23,119 nt of DNA, taken from positions 1 to 23,119 of the forward strand of contig VBBE01000038.1 in assembly GCA_005884605.1 (NCBI GenBank), given 5' to 3'. The notes below the pieces were generated by a model. That model saw only the letters and a list, made by a program, of their open reading frames with translations. It ran no database searches and was not told where the DNA came from. A program made the translations under genes and the position numbers. Position 1 is the first letter of the stretch. Every line of letters starts with the position of its first letter. Source of the stretch: Candidatus Bathyarchaeota archaeon. Its GTDB lineage: Archaea; Thermoproteota; Bathyarchaeia; 40CM-2-53-6. Below are positions 7,100 to 14,675 of this stretch, one piece after another.

Positions 7100-8035
7100 A
7101 TGCCGGACGCTCCAACTGAACGCGGTCCGGTCATAGAGTACCTTCTCAAAGAAGTATCATTCAGCACATGCGACGACAAATTCTTCGGTGAACTAGAGAA
7201 AGAAATGCTGATACCGAACAACCTCAACATCTATGGGAGAATTAGCGGCGCAGAGAGTCTCCATGGCTACAGACTGCAAGCAGAGTTTCCGGAAGACACT
7301 GTCCTAGCCTACTTGAAGGCGCCTGCGACAAACAGCGTCAAAGACGGTAAACGCCTGTTGACATACATGCTGGAGGATCTAGTCAACTATGAAGACTATT
7401 GGTGGCTCCCGCTGCACGGCGAGACCGAATTCGTTCTTCAACTCAATCTGTTGCCACCATTCCCCAAACTGAATCCCGTGGACCTGAGAATCTCATGTAA
7501 CCCCGACGTTGCAGTCGGAGTAGACACATATGTAACAACAACGGTCGGCTTACAGGCAGAACAACACATCGACAATCTCTTCCTCACACTCAGCGCCCCT
7601 TCGTACCGGGATCCGGGCATGCAAGTTACGATTTCCGGGTTTTCTGGCGACGATATTCAGGAACCGAGACAGTCTGTTACCGTGCCAGAGAAACAGTTCC
7701 CGTTTCCACGCGTCAACCTGAAGCCTGGAGAGGCCAAGGAGTACAAGGTGAAGACACGGATAAAGGCTGATCTAACAGGCATGACGCGGTTGAAATGTCA
7801 ACACAACCTGCTGCACACGAAACTTGTACTATTGTCCGAGTCTGCTCCGCGTGAACCACCTTGCAGTATCTCAGTGATTGACAGCAATGGTAGACAGGTT
7901 CCCATCAAGAAGACCGAACGGTCGACTCTGTTGACGGCACAGGCGCAGATCATGTACACTCCATTCTCTATCCGCCGAGAGGAACCATCTTCAAAGAAAC
8001 CCGAAGAAAGACTGGTCCAAGCAACACCAGCATAG
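7100..8035 (+). CDS. Unrecognised 311-aa soluble protein
   Basis: The long clean frame begins at ATG 7100, 14 bases after the Cys-rich microprotein, and ends before a T-run. There is no signal peptide or membrane helix. Residues 1-125 look mixed alpha/beta (LEDLVNYEDYWWLPLHGETEF). From about 130 to 290 the sequence alternates in beta-strand fashion (VDTYVTTTVGLQ, NLFLTLSAP, MQVTISGF, VNLKPGEAKEYKVKTRIKA), resembling an arrestin- or CARDB-like beta sandwich; that fold is a guess from pattern only. The tail (about 285-311) is charged and probably disordered. Cysteines are few and scattered (C24, one in SCNP, one in KCQH, one in PPCS). The operon link hints that it acts with or on the microprotein. 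Function unknown. Confidence 0.7.
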   Translation: MPDAPTERGPVIEYLLKEVSFSTCDDKFFGELEKEMLIPNNLNIYGRISGAESLHGYRLQAEFPEDTVLAYLKAPATNSVKDGKRLLTYMLEDLVNYEDYWWLPLHGETEFVLQLNLLPPFPKLNPVDLRISCNPDVAVGVDTYVTTTVGLQAEQHIDNLFLTLSAPSYRDPGMQVTISGFSGDDIQEPRQSVTVPEKQFPFPRVNLKPGEAKEYKVKTRIKADLTGMTRLKCQHNLLHTKLVLLSESAPREPPCSISVIDSNGRQVPIKKTERSTLLTAQAQIMYTPFSIRREEPSSKKPEERLVQATPA

Positions 8036-8049
8036 AAGAAGCGAAGTTT

Positions 8050-8071
8050 CCCCTCCCCTTTCCTTTTTTTT
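8050..8071 (+). terminator. T-rich terminator after the 311-aa gene
   Basis: CCCCTCCCCTTTCC followed by eight T (8064-8071), about 15-35 bases after the stop codon. Pyrimidine tracts ending in a T-run are the typical archaeal intrinsic termination signal. Confidence 0.55.
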
Positions 8072-8308
8072 GTTCCTCGAATCAGAGTCTTGTTTCCTAG
8101 CATGTCCCTTGTACGATCTGGAAACACAGACCTAGAAATAACGATGACTTGGAAGGCTGCGGGTTGCTAAAGGTTCCTCTGGTGACAAACGCCAGACCGA
8201 CGTCCTCATCCTAGGCAGGGTGATAGGGCCAGCGAGTTGAGGGCCTGACTATGGCCCCGGCAATCTTGAGCATATCGCAACTGGGTCCATCGGACGGTGC
8301 AGGTTGCG

Positions 8309-9127
8309 CTATGCGTTTCGGCTTTTCGCGGCTAGTTGCATGGCGACCTGCTTCATCATTCTAGCGCCGACGGTTGCCCCAGCGGCTTTGGTCTTGTTCA
8401 AGAGAGGATGCTCGGGGACCCTTGCATACATCATCATGTAAGGTGCCATAGCCAAGACAATCTTGCTTTCAGCCTTCCGTATATGCTCCTCCAATGTACT
8501 CCTAGGCTGCCCATGCTTCCGTGCTAGATCGTCGGCGGTCGTTCGCTTAGGAATCTCGTAATATCCGCCTTCTATTGCTGAGAGCATCGCTTTCATCTGT
8601 TTCTCAGTTAGCTGGCCGAACAAGCTGCTCAACGACAACAGAAATGCGTCGTCTGTCATTCCTTCCGAGACAGACTTCTTGTGCAAGACCTCCGTTGCAC
8701 CAATCTTGTCCAAGCCTCTAAGTAATCCCTTTAGATCATTGTCATCATAGCCAACGAGACGGTGGTATTCCCATCCTCCCGCCAAGACCAGAGGAGGTAT
8801 GCGCATGAAATTGTGTCGCTGAATAATTGGACTGATAGGAGTCCCTTTGTGGTCAGAACCGCAACAACATGTTCGAGCCACCAGCTGGAACTTGTCCTGA
8901 AGGTATGTCTTTGAGATAATCTTCCCATCGAGATGCGCCTTTGTGCTCGTGGTTATCTCGTTCTGCAATTCCTCGAGCGACCCAAGCCCAGCGGCTTCTA
9001 TCTCAAGAACGTCCGTGTTTCCGTTACACCACAAAGAGAATCTTGCATCCGGAAATTTCGTCGTCAACAGGTTGTAGTGATCCCCGTGCCCTGCCGTCGG
9101 CTGGAATCGAAAGAACAGCTCAAACAA
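8309..9127 (-). CDS. HTH_10 (bacterio-opsin activator-like) transcription regulator
   Basis: The C-terminal part (about 172-226) is the HTH_10 domain: LTEKQMKAMLSAIEGGYYEIPKR, then a helix-turn-helix TTADDLARKHGQPRSTLEEHIRKAESKI. The first 160 residues are the sensory half. It contains RTCCCGSDH at 85-93 and then IIQRHN, PPLVLAGGWEYHRLVG and LLRGLDKIG. A Cys/His cluster followed by the GGWEY motif is, from memory, a recurring arrangement in archaeal members and suggests metal or redox sensing. The start is TTG 9127, directly after an in-frame stop. A TATA box about 35 bases upstream supports it. It is transcribed divergently from the small genes at 9286 and 9536, which are plausible targets. 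Confidence 0.82.
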   Translation of the reverse strand: MFELFFRFQPTAGHGDHYNLLTTKFPDARFSLWCNGNTDVLEIEAAGLGSLEELQNEITTSTKAHLDGKIISKTYLQDKFQLVARTCCCGSDHKGTPISPIIQRHNFMRIPPLVLAGGWEYHRLVGYDDNDLKGLLRGLDKIGATEVLHKKSVSEGMTDDAFLLSLSSLFGQLTEKQMKAMLSAIEGGYYEIPKRTTADDLARKHGQPRSTLEEHIRKAESKIVLAMAPYMMMYARVPEHPLLNKTKAAGATVGARMMKQVAMQLAAKSRNA

Positions 9128-9158
9128 TTTCTAGACAAAACTCCAGGGCCATTTCTTC

Positions 9159-9166
9159 CATATAAC
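9159..9166 (-). promoter_or_regulatory. TATA box of the HTH_10 regulator
   Basis: Reads GTTATATGG on the minus strand, centred about 36 bases before the TTG start at 9127, which leaves a leader of roughly 10 nt. Confidence 0.45.
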
Positions 9167-9285
9167 CGGTGTGCCGGCGTGCGCCAGCAACTAATAGCAG
9201 TCGGACGACGGTGAAACAACTACCAGCGCACGACGGGTCAAACATAATCCGGCGGAACAACGTTCTCATCGTTGGTGAAAAGAAA

Positions 9286-9522
9286 ATGGCAGTTCGAGAA
9301 GATTGGACAAGGATCACCCAGAGCATTCACAATTTCTTCCACGCGTTCAGATCCCCTACAAGGGGAGCGATGGAAAGAAGCTGCAACAACATGGTAAAGT
9401 CTCCAATGGTCAAGCCGACAATCCTGTCTGTCAGAAGCACCGTGGACGCGAGATCGCGTGCTGAGATCGAGCGCAGACGGAACCAAGTATACCTGTATAG
9501 CGTGAAGAACCAGATTAGGTAA
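9286..9522 (+). CDS. Small basic hypothetical protein (78 aa)
   Basis: ATG follows an A-rich stretch (GAAAAGAAA). The protein is basic, begins MAVREDWTRITQSIHNFFHA and ends with a charged helix RSRAEIERRRNQVYLYSVKN. There is no signal peptide or membrane segment. It ends 13 bases before the zinc-ribbon minigene, which suggests a two-gene operon. No family is recognised, and no clear TATA box is seen at the expected distance. The in-frame upstream extension to 9169 looks like untranslated sequence. Confidence 0.4.
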   Translation: MAVREDWTRITQSIHNFFHAFRSPTRGAMERSCNNMVKSPMVKPTILSVRSTVDARSRAEIERRRNQVYLYSVKNQIR

Positions 9523-9535
9523 GAGACACTTCAAA

Positions 9536-9706
9536 ATGCAGTCCACAAAGGAGAAGGACTCGATGGACCTGGGATCATCAGGGCAAGTTGTGGATCTTGC
9601 TTACGATCCCATTCACCGCTGCCCGGTGTGCGGTCAGATGGCCCGATGCTTTACGGTCGATGGTTTCCACAATTGCAACCTTTGTGGATCAACTTGGCGG
9701 GACTAG
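9536..9706 (+). CDS. Zinc-ribbon miniprotein (56 aa)
   Basis: A complete 57-codon frame whose second half is a classic treble-cleft/zinc-ribbon pattern. CPVCG (C29, C32) and CNLCG (C47, C50) are separated by 14 residues with hydrophobic and turn positions between, plus W54 near the end. C38 is an extra cysteine. Such ribbons bind one structural Zn and mediate nucleic-acid or protein contacts in archaeal small proteins. The first 25 residues are charged and probably flexible. The gene follows the 78-aa gene by 13 bases and is followed by a vapBC remnant. Confidence 0.7.
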   Translation: MQSTKEKDSMDLGSSGQVVDLAYDPIHRCPVCGQMARCFTVDGFHNCNLCGSTWRD

Positions 9707-9720
9707 CCGACACATGGCCT

Positions 9721-9763
9721 ACCATCGTAGGTGAATCGCCGTTCGTTTCCGAGTCTCGCGCGT
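9721..9763 (-). pseudogene. Remnant of a vapB/vapC junction
   Basis: 43 bases here match 1981-2023, the 3' end of vapB and start of vapC, at about 37 of 43 positions. All differences are transitions. Read in the vapC frame, both copies give DSETN-x-DSPT followed by an initiator-position codon, ATG here and ATA at the intact locus. The similarity fades on both sides (VGHVSAS here against VFDTSAI). It appears to be the footprint of a second, mostly deleted toxin-antitoxin locus, or a short dispersed repeat. It lies just after the zinc-ribbon gene and is not expressed as a protein. Confidence 0.5.
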
Positions 9764-9806
9764 GCAACCCATGCTACAGGTCGAGTGTCATTCATTCCGC
9801 CTCTCC

Positions 9807-10814
9807 TCAAGATCCGTACTTTTTCTTCCTCCTCGCTTGACGCACCCGACGGGCTACCAACGGGACCATGCTTAGCGCTCCCAGAATGGCAGACCAATAT
9901 CCAACAGCGGCGATAATCACCAGAGCTGCACATGTATTGGTCACACATGCCACCGTTTCCTGTCCTCTAGCGTAGAGGTTGCCAGCGACTACCCCTGGGC
10001 CCCAGAAAATAGCCACTCCCAGAACAATGATGATTGCCCGTCCGCGGAAGCCTATCTTCGGCATTCGAGACGGTCTTGGAGGACCTACAAACCGCTTGTC
10101 CCTCAACTCCTCCATCCGCTTGCCGATGCTCGGGGTCCAGAACGCCGAAAACCGATCGACGAGGTTCGACAGTGTTGCCCTCGGATCGAGACCTTGCATC
10201 TTCTCGAGAACCTGAGTTACCTGCTCGATTCCGAACTGACTGGCCGCGTTTCCGTCCAGTTCGAACTCCCACGTTCTCAACGATCTCCCGACCCAGAGCA
10301 GAGATAGCAAGATCGCGGCGCCCAGGGCTGGGAAAACGAGAATCGGGCCCCATGGTCTTCCGACAAAAATGTAGAAGACGATGAGGAGAGCCGCAAACGC
10401 CCCAAGGATCATTAGACCCATCATTCCGAGCAACCTGGACATCCTCCCTGAATTGAAGGCCTTAAGCCTCAACAAGTGCATCTCAATCAGAATCCTCCAC
10501 TCGTCAAGCGACAACTTTCCCTTCAGATATTCAGGAAACATAAGCTCGGCCAATGGAATACCAAGATGCCCAAGCCAGAACTCTCGCGAGATCACCGGCA
10601 TCGTAATCATACAGCCCACGCCGCCACGAACAAACCTTCCCCAGACAACCTGCCTGTACCAGAACCGCGAGTCCAGCCGCACAGCTATCTCTCGAGTCAA
10701 TGCAAAAAGCGCATCATCTTCTGGACTCGGACCAGTCTTGATTCGGTCGTACCATCTCAGAGGACGAAGCTTGACCAAGGGTCCATACCACACTTGCCCC
10801 CCATCGTAATACAC
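9807..10814 (-). CDS. M48-like membrane protein lacking HEXXH (pseudo-peptidase)
   Basis: A 335-aa protein laid out like an M48/HtpX-type membrane metallopeptidase. A soluble N-terminal region has FVRGGVGCMITMPVISREFW, then LSLDEWRILIEMHLLRLK at about 101-118, two membrane helices (about 126-151 and 155-176), WEFELDGNAASQFG at 182-195, and two more helices (about 250-268 and 278-302) before a basic end. M48 enzymes have DE-x-x-x-VLAHELGH followed later by E-x-x-x-D. Here the E/D motif survives, but the HEXXH position reads MHLLR, so all zinc-binding and catalytic residues of that motif are lost. An inactive paralogue or scaffold is likely. The GTG start follows an in-frame TAA and has a TATA box 25 bp upstream, giving a leaderless mRNA. 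The family call rests on pattern, not search. Confidence 0.6.
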   Translation of the reverse strand: MYYDGGQVWYGPLVKLRPLRWYDRIKTGPSPEDDALFALTREIAVRLDSRFWYRQVVWGRFVRGGVGCMITMPVISREFWLGHLGIPLAELMFPEYLKGKLSLDEWRILIEMHLLRLKAFNSGRMSRLLGMMGLMILGAFAALLIVFYIFVGRPWGPILVFPALGAAILLSLLWVGRSLRTWEFELDGNAASQFGIEQVTQVLEKMQGLDPRATLSNLVDRFSAFWTPSIGKRMEELRDKRFVGPPRPSRMPKIGFRGRAIIIVLGVAIFWGPGVVAGNLYARGQETVACVTNTCAALVIIAAVGYWSAILGALSMVPLVARRVRQARRKKKYGS

Positions 10815-10835
10815 TTAGTGGAATGATACCTGAGA

Positions 10836-10843
10836 GATATACC
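10836..10843 (-). promoter_or_regulatory. TATA box of the M48-like gene
   Basis: GGTATATC on the minus strand, centred about 25 bases upstream of the GTG at 10814. This is the spacing of an archaeal leaderless promoter, and it supports the GTG start. Confidence 0.55.
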
Positions 10844-11091
10844 GGCTGGAAGATGACGATATCTCCCCAACACGACAAAACAAGACGAATACAGCCCAAA
10901 TGGAAGTCTTCCAACTCCCGGATTCCATAGGCCAGAAACTTGGCAGGCCTCTAGGTTTTTGAGTCGGACCCCTAAGCTTGTATTGGGCACTCGAGGAACA
11001 CTTTCTATTATGATTGGACCATTATTTGGCCGGCCTATGCAGTGATCCTGCGAACATTTCCGCTCAATTGATCTTTTATCGAGCATTCAAG

Positions 11092-11226
11092 ATGAAGCTG
11101 TTGTCAACCGCTCCCTTCATCCCCGTGGCCACAAAAACCGCCGTGGTGACTTCAATATGGCCGGCTGAAGGAGTAGTCTTCCGCAATACTAGGATTTCCA
11201 GAGGTGAATCTGTCTACATGGAGTGA
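11092..11226 (+). CDS. Possible 44-aa ORF in the gap before the subtilase
   Basis: ATG to TGA frame beginning MKLLSTAPFIPVATKTAVV, weakly hydrophobic at the start. Support is slight: no homology recognised and no well-placed promoter (a TTTTAT at 11074-11079 is too close). It lies in an otherwise gene-free stretch, 10845-11275, in which I see nothing else convincing on either strand. Confidence 0.2.
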   Translation: MKLLSTAPFIPVATKTAVVTSIWPAEGVVFRNTRISRGESVYME

Positions 11227-11275
11227 CAGGAACTGTTAAGAACATTTCAGTCTTGAAAGAGCCCTTTGAAAATTC

Positions 11276-13183
11276 TTGAACGCCAAAATCCTCTTCGCAT
11301 TACTACTTGTTACACTGATATCATTCGGACCCGTAACATTCGTACAGGCAACCGGGAACAGTTCTCAACCGAGCTCTAATGCGACCTACGCTATCATCAC
11401 GTTCTCAGATGCTCCCCTAGCAGCCTACCAGGGACATATTGCAGGTCTTCCAGCAACAGCGCCCTCCCCCGGACAGAAACTAGACTTGAACTCGCAAGCG
11501 GCCCAGTCCTACTCCAGCCACCTCTCCCGCCAGAGAGACATAGCTAGGGCATGGCTAGCTCGAAACGCTCCCGAAGTTCAGATCATCTACGAATACTCCA
11601 CAATCCTCAATGGAATCGCAGTCAAGCTCAACGGGCACAACCTCAACCACCTCTTCTCCATTCCGGGAGTCGTCAGTGTCGTACCCTCTACCATGTATCA
11701 TCTGGACATGAACCGGTCACCCACACTCATCGGAGCACCCGTCCTCTGGAGTGCCGTCGGCGGCCAGAGCAATGCAGGCGCCGGAATCAAGATAGGAATC
11801 CTCGACACGGGAATCGACACAACCCATCCGTTCCTTACCGACAACGCACTCACAGTTCCGAAAGGCTATCCAAAGTGTGACGCGCTCGACTCAGCCGTCC
11901 ACAAAGTTGACACGTCTTGCCTCTACACCAGCAACAAGGTCTTGGTCGCAAAGATGTTCTGCACCCAGCCGGTCTGCTCCGTCTTTGACGCGCACGCGGC
12001 CCAAGACCATGGAAGCCACGTCTCCGGCATCGCAGCAGGCGTCGCCAACACCTGCGCGCCCTTCGTGGGGTGCACTCTCAGCGGAATAGCGCCTAAAGCG
12101 TTTCTCGGCAGCTACAACGTATTCCCAGGAAACGTCACAGACGCAAGCTCTCAAGACATCGCCATGGCCGTTGAAGCGGCTGTAAGGGACGGCATGGACG
12201 TACTCAACCTCAGCCTCGGAGGAACACCCACACCCAACGACCCACTCGTTGACGCGGTCAACAACGCCGTAGACGGCGGAGTTGTAGTCGCTATCGCCGC
12301 AGGAAACTCTGGACCCGTAGCTGGAACAATACAATCGCCAGGAATCGCTGACAAGGTGATCACGGTTGGAGCAAGCACCAATCCCCACTTCGTAGGCATA
12401 CCCGTAACAGTCCCCGGCCTCGGAACCTTCGGAGCCGCTCTCGGACAGTTCAACAATTTCGGACAGGTAAGCGCCTCCTACGCTACGACCAGCCCGACGA
12501 ACGGTTGCACAGCTATCTCAGGAGACTTTACCGGACAGATTGCGCTCATAGCCCGCGGAGTCTGCACGTTCAGCACCAAGATTCGTAACGCTCAAAACGC
12601 AGGAGCAATGGGCGTCCTCGTATACAACAACGTCGCAGGAGATCCTACAGCCATGGGCCGGGACGGAACCCCCAACCAGCCAACCGTGCCTGCCGCAATG
12701 GTTTCCTTAAACAATGGAATGGCAATGGCCGGCGCCTCCACGAAGACCGTAAGCATCGACGGAACTGCCCAGCAGGAGTTCTTCACAGACGGACCCAGTG
12801 CGGACATCCTAGCCGGCTTTTCGTCTAGAGGTCCACCTAAGATAGGTTCCAATGTTCTAGCTGAGGTCAAACCTGACGTGGTAGCCCCGGGCGTAAACGT
12901 CTACAGCTCGATCTTGATGACATCGTGCGCCCAGTCTCCCTGCTTTGCTTTCTTCCAAGGCACCAGCATGGCTACACCTCACGTCGCCGGATCAGCCGCA
13001 CTCCTCAAACAGCTCCATCCGACATGGTCACCGCTCCAAATCAAGTCCGCTCTGGTCAACACAGCCCATCGACCTGTAGGCAGCTCCTCAAACAATACAC
13101 CTCTCCCCAACCCCATGGACAGGGGCGCGGGACGCCGGAATCTCCGTGACAACTTCCCTAACCTCCCTCACAGTCAGTTCTAG
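11276..13183 (+). CDS. Secreted subtilisin-like serine protease (S8) with PA insert
   Basis: Signal peptide 1-26 ends at VQA. An inhibitor-type propeptide follows (about 36-145, YAIITFSDAPL to GVVSVVP), then the S8 catalytic domain. The triad is D177 (GILDTGID), H245 (DHGSHVSGIAAG) and S564 (QGTSMATPHVAG), with oxyanion N344 (AAGNSG). A PA domain is inserted at about 375-500 (GDFTGQIALIARGVCTF, NAGAMGVLVYNN), as in C5a-peptidase and plant subtilases. It would degrade extracellular protein or peptides after export. The start is TTG 11276, the only codon that fits the signal peptide. After PMDRGAG (about residue 619) the frame runs into 17 unrelated residues and stops. The expected C-terminal beta domain continues in the next frame (separate entry). 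The catalytic domain is intact, so a shortened enzyme may still be active. Confidence 0.88.
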   Translation: MNAKILFALLLVTLISFGPVTFVQATGNSSQPSSNATYAIITFSDAPLAAYQGHIAGLPATAPSPGQKLDLNSQAAQSYSSHLSRQRDIARAWLARNAPEVQIIYEYSTILNGIAVKLNGHNLNHLFSIPGVVSVVPSTMYHLDMNRSPTLIGAPVLWSAVGGQSNAGAGIKIGILDTGIDTTHPFLTDNALTVPKGYPKCDALDSAVHKVDTSCLYTSNKVLVAKMFCTQPVCSVFDAHAAQDHGSHVSGIAAGVANTCAPFVGCTLSGIAPKAFLGSYNVFPGNVTDASSQDIAMAVEAAVRDGMDVLNLSLGGTPTPNDPLVDAVNNAVDGGVVVAIAAGNSGPVAGTIQSPGIADKVITVGASTNPHFVGIPVTVPGLGTFGAALGQFNNFGQVSASYATTSPTNGCTAISGDFTGQIALIARGVCTFSTKIRNAQNAGAMGVLVYNNVAGDPTAMGRDGTPNQPTVPAAMVSLNNGMAMAGASTKTVSIDGTAQQEFFTDGPSADILAGFSSRGPPKIGSNVLAEVKPDVVAPGVNVYSSILMTSCAQSPCFAFFQGTSMATPHVAGSAALLKQLHPTWSPLQIKSALVNTAHRPVGSSSNNTPLPNPMDRGAGRRNLRDNFPNLPHSQF

Positions 13184-13316
13184 CGGAACCGGAGCCTTCA
13201 AAGTAATCCTGACAATAACCCCGTCCACTGCAGCCAAAGACTACTACGGAGACATAGTGCTCTCAGGCGGCACCGTCCCACTCCAAGTGCCCTACTGGAT
13301 ACGCGTCACCCCATAA
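13125..13316 (+). pseudogene. Out-of-frame C-terminal tail of the subtilase
   Basis: The +1 frame reads DAGISVTTSLTSLTVSSSGT, then GAFKVILTITPS, YYGDIVLSGG and VPLQVPYWIRVTP before TAA at 13314-13316. This is the ordinary ending of such secreted subtilases, a beta-sandwich that closes with a P-Y-W strand. Going from the catalytic frame to this one needs a +1 shift near the GGG at 13128-13130. One extra base, or a small deletion, explains it; no slippery site is seen. Confidence 0.65.
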
Positions 13317-13329
13317 ACCAACAGTCCCA

Positions 13330-13344
13330 TTCTCCTCTTTTTTC
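13330..13344 (+). terminator. T-rich terminator after the subtilase
   Basis: TTCTCCTC followed by six T (13338-13343), about 15-25 bases after the shifted-frame stop. Its position supports the view that the ancestral gene ended at 13316. Confidence 0.45.
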
Positions 13345-13511
13345 CTCCTCGGCCAGCGAAGACCACATTGTCATGGGTGGTTCTTGAATCGATCTTGAAA
13401 CCAGTCATCGATGATTTCTCGCCACCCTACTCAAGTCGTCCACCTCCAGGTAGAAACCGTGAAACTAACCGGAACCCTCTTAGCTCGTCAACATTAGGGA
13501 CTTCGAAAGCT

Positions 13512-13916
13512 ATGCAGGCTCAATCGAAGCCGAAGAGGTCTGTTGGAGTCATGATAAGCGCGGTCATTGCTGCTGCAGGGGGCTTGTTATCCTTGTTCGG
13601 GGCTGCGTCCGTCTTTTCTGGCAACGGCACGGGTCCCACATGGCTGGCAATTGCGGTACTCATCTTTGGCATTCTGGGCCTATTACTGGGCGTCGGATTC
13701 TACACTGGAGCTCGCTGGGCCTGGATGGGAGGAATCGTGATCTACGTTGTCTCGATCCTGCTCGGAATCCTAGAGATCGTCTATGGAGGTACTGTCGGAG
13801 GGATAGGGGGAGTCATCAGAATAGCGGCTGGAATAATCATCCCGCTTTACTTGACTCGGGCCGGCCCTAGGAGCTTCTTCGGCAAAGGACTAGTCTCTCC
13901 AGCCCATAGTAGCTAA
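13512..13916 (+). CDS. Small four-helix membrane protein
   Basis: From ATG 13512 this is a 134-aa protein with a short basic N-terminus (QSKPKR) and four hydrophobic segments (about 10-34, 42-60, 66-88 and 94-113). Glycine-rich stretches occur in the helices, ending in a short polar tail. The frame is open further upstream, but that part is not hydrophobic or protein-like, so ATG 13512 is preferred. Family not recognised; similar DUF-type membrane proteins with GARWAWMGGI-like motifs occur in archaea and bacteria. It is followed 49 bp later by the MBL-fold gene. Confidence 0.6.
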   Translation: MQAQSKPKRSVGVMISAVIAAAGGLLSLFGAASVFSGNGTGPTWLAIAVLIFGILGLLLGVGFYTGARWAWMGGIVIYVVSILLGILEIVYGGTVGGIGGVIRIAAGIIIPLYLTRAGPRSFFGKGLVSPAHSS

Positions 13917-13965
13917 CATCTTTTCAGCAAATCTTAACTCGATCAGCGACCAAGGAGAACCTATC

Positions 13966-14613
13966 ATGCAGTCTGTGACCAATAAGGTCGAGATCCGCAA
14001 TGTAGCAACCGGCCTATGGATCTGGCGTGCGGAACATCATCACTGGAAGCCCGGCGACGACTGGCAACCGATTGTGACATCGACCTATGTCGAATCCGGA
14101 GGCGAGAGGCTAGTGATCGACCCACTCGTCCCGAAAACAGGCGCCGAGGAACTGTGGAAGCGTCTAGACGACCGGCCGCCGACGATGGCCGCCGTCGTCA
14201 TCCCGGATCACGTGCGGGACATTGAAGAGTTTGTCCGCCGCTACAAGGCCCGTCCTTACGGTCCGAGACTGTTCTGGCCTGACGACGTCCCCAAGACCGC
14301 GCTGGAGATTATCGAACCAGACCGAGTTCTTCCCGGAGGCTTTGTCGTTCTTTACGATGGAAGAGGGCGCCTCGAGACGCCTCTCTGGTTGCCTGAGCAA
14401 CGGGTGATAGTCTTTGGTGACGGGCTAACAGAGCGGGGTGGCGAGCTCCGAGTCTGGGGTTCGCCGTGGCATGAGAAGAGAGCATTGCCAGCGCTACGCG
14501 CTTTGCTTGAGCTTCCGTTTGAGCAAGTCATCATTTCTCACGCGGACCGTGAACCGGTGCATGGCCGCGCGGCCTATGAGCGCGCGTTGGAACTCCCGCC
14601 CTGGGAAGGCTAG
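13966..14613 (+). CDS. Degenerate metallo-beta-lactamase-fold protein
   Basis: The 215-aa protein begins with beta strands typical of MBL-fold hydrolases (GLWIWRAEHH, TSTYVESGGERLVIDPLVP). The metal motif HxHxDH appears only as AVVIPDHVRD (80-85 region). Later strands read VIVFGDGL (about 148-154) and QVIISHADREPVHG (about 187-200), at the places of the usual GD and H ligands. Full Zn binding and classical hydrolase activity are therefore doubtful. A strong AGGAG lies 8 bases before the ATG, unlike most genes here, and the coding sequence is richer in G+C at third positions than its neighbours. Both fit acquisition from a bacterium (inference). Confidence 0.65.
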   Translation: MQSVTNKVEIRNVATGLWIWRAEHHHWKPGDDWQPIVTSTYVESGGERLVIDPLVPKTGAEELWKRLDDRPPTMAAVVIPDHVRDIEEFVRRYKARPYGPRLFWPDDVPKTALEIIEPDRVLPGGFVVLYDGRGRLETPLWLPEQRVIVFGDGLTERGGELRVWGSPWHEKRALPALRALLELPFEQVIISHADREPVHGRAAYERALELPPWEG

Positions 14614-14675
14614 CAGACTCCGAATTCAGTCCTAGAACCGGACGTCCCGTGCGACGAGTCTAGAGGTATTCCGCT

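Noticed and set aside
8170..8260. Two small hairpins (TCTGG...CCAGA near 8178-8197; GGGCC-TGACTAT-GGCCC at 8241-8257) as a structured RNA
   Set aside because: Stems are only 5 bp, there is no promoter or terminator around them, and they match no RNA family I know. The gap between convergent genes has no other signal.
11891..12456. Long minus-strand frames inside the subtilase gene
   Set aside because: They mirror the codon bias of the protease on the plus strand and have no domain or promoter of their own.
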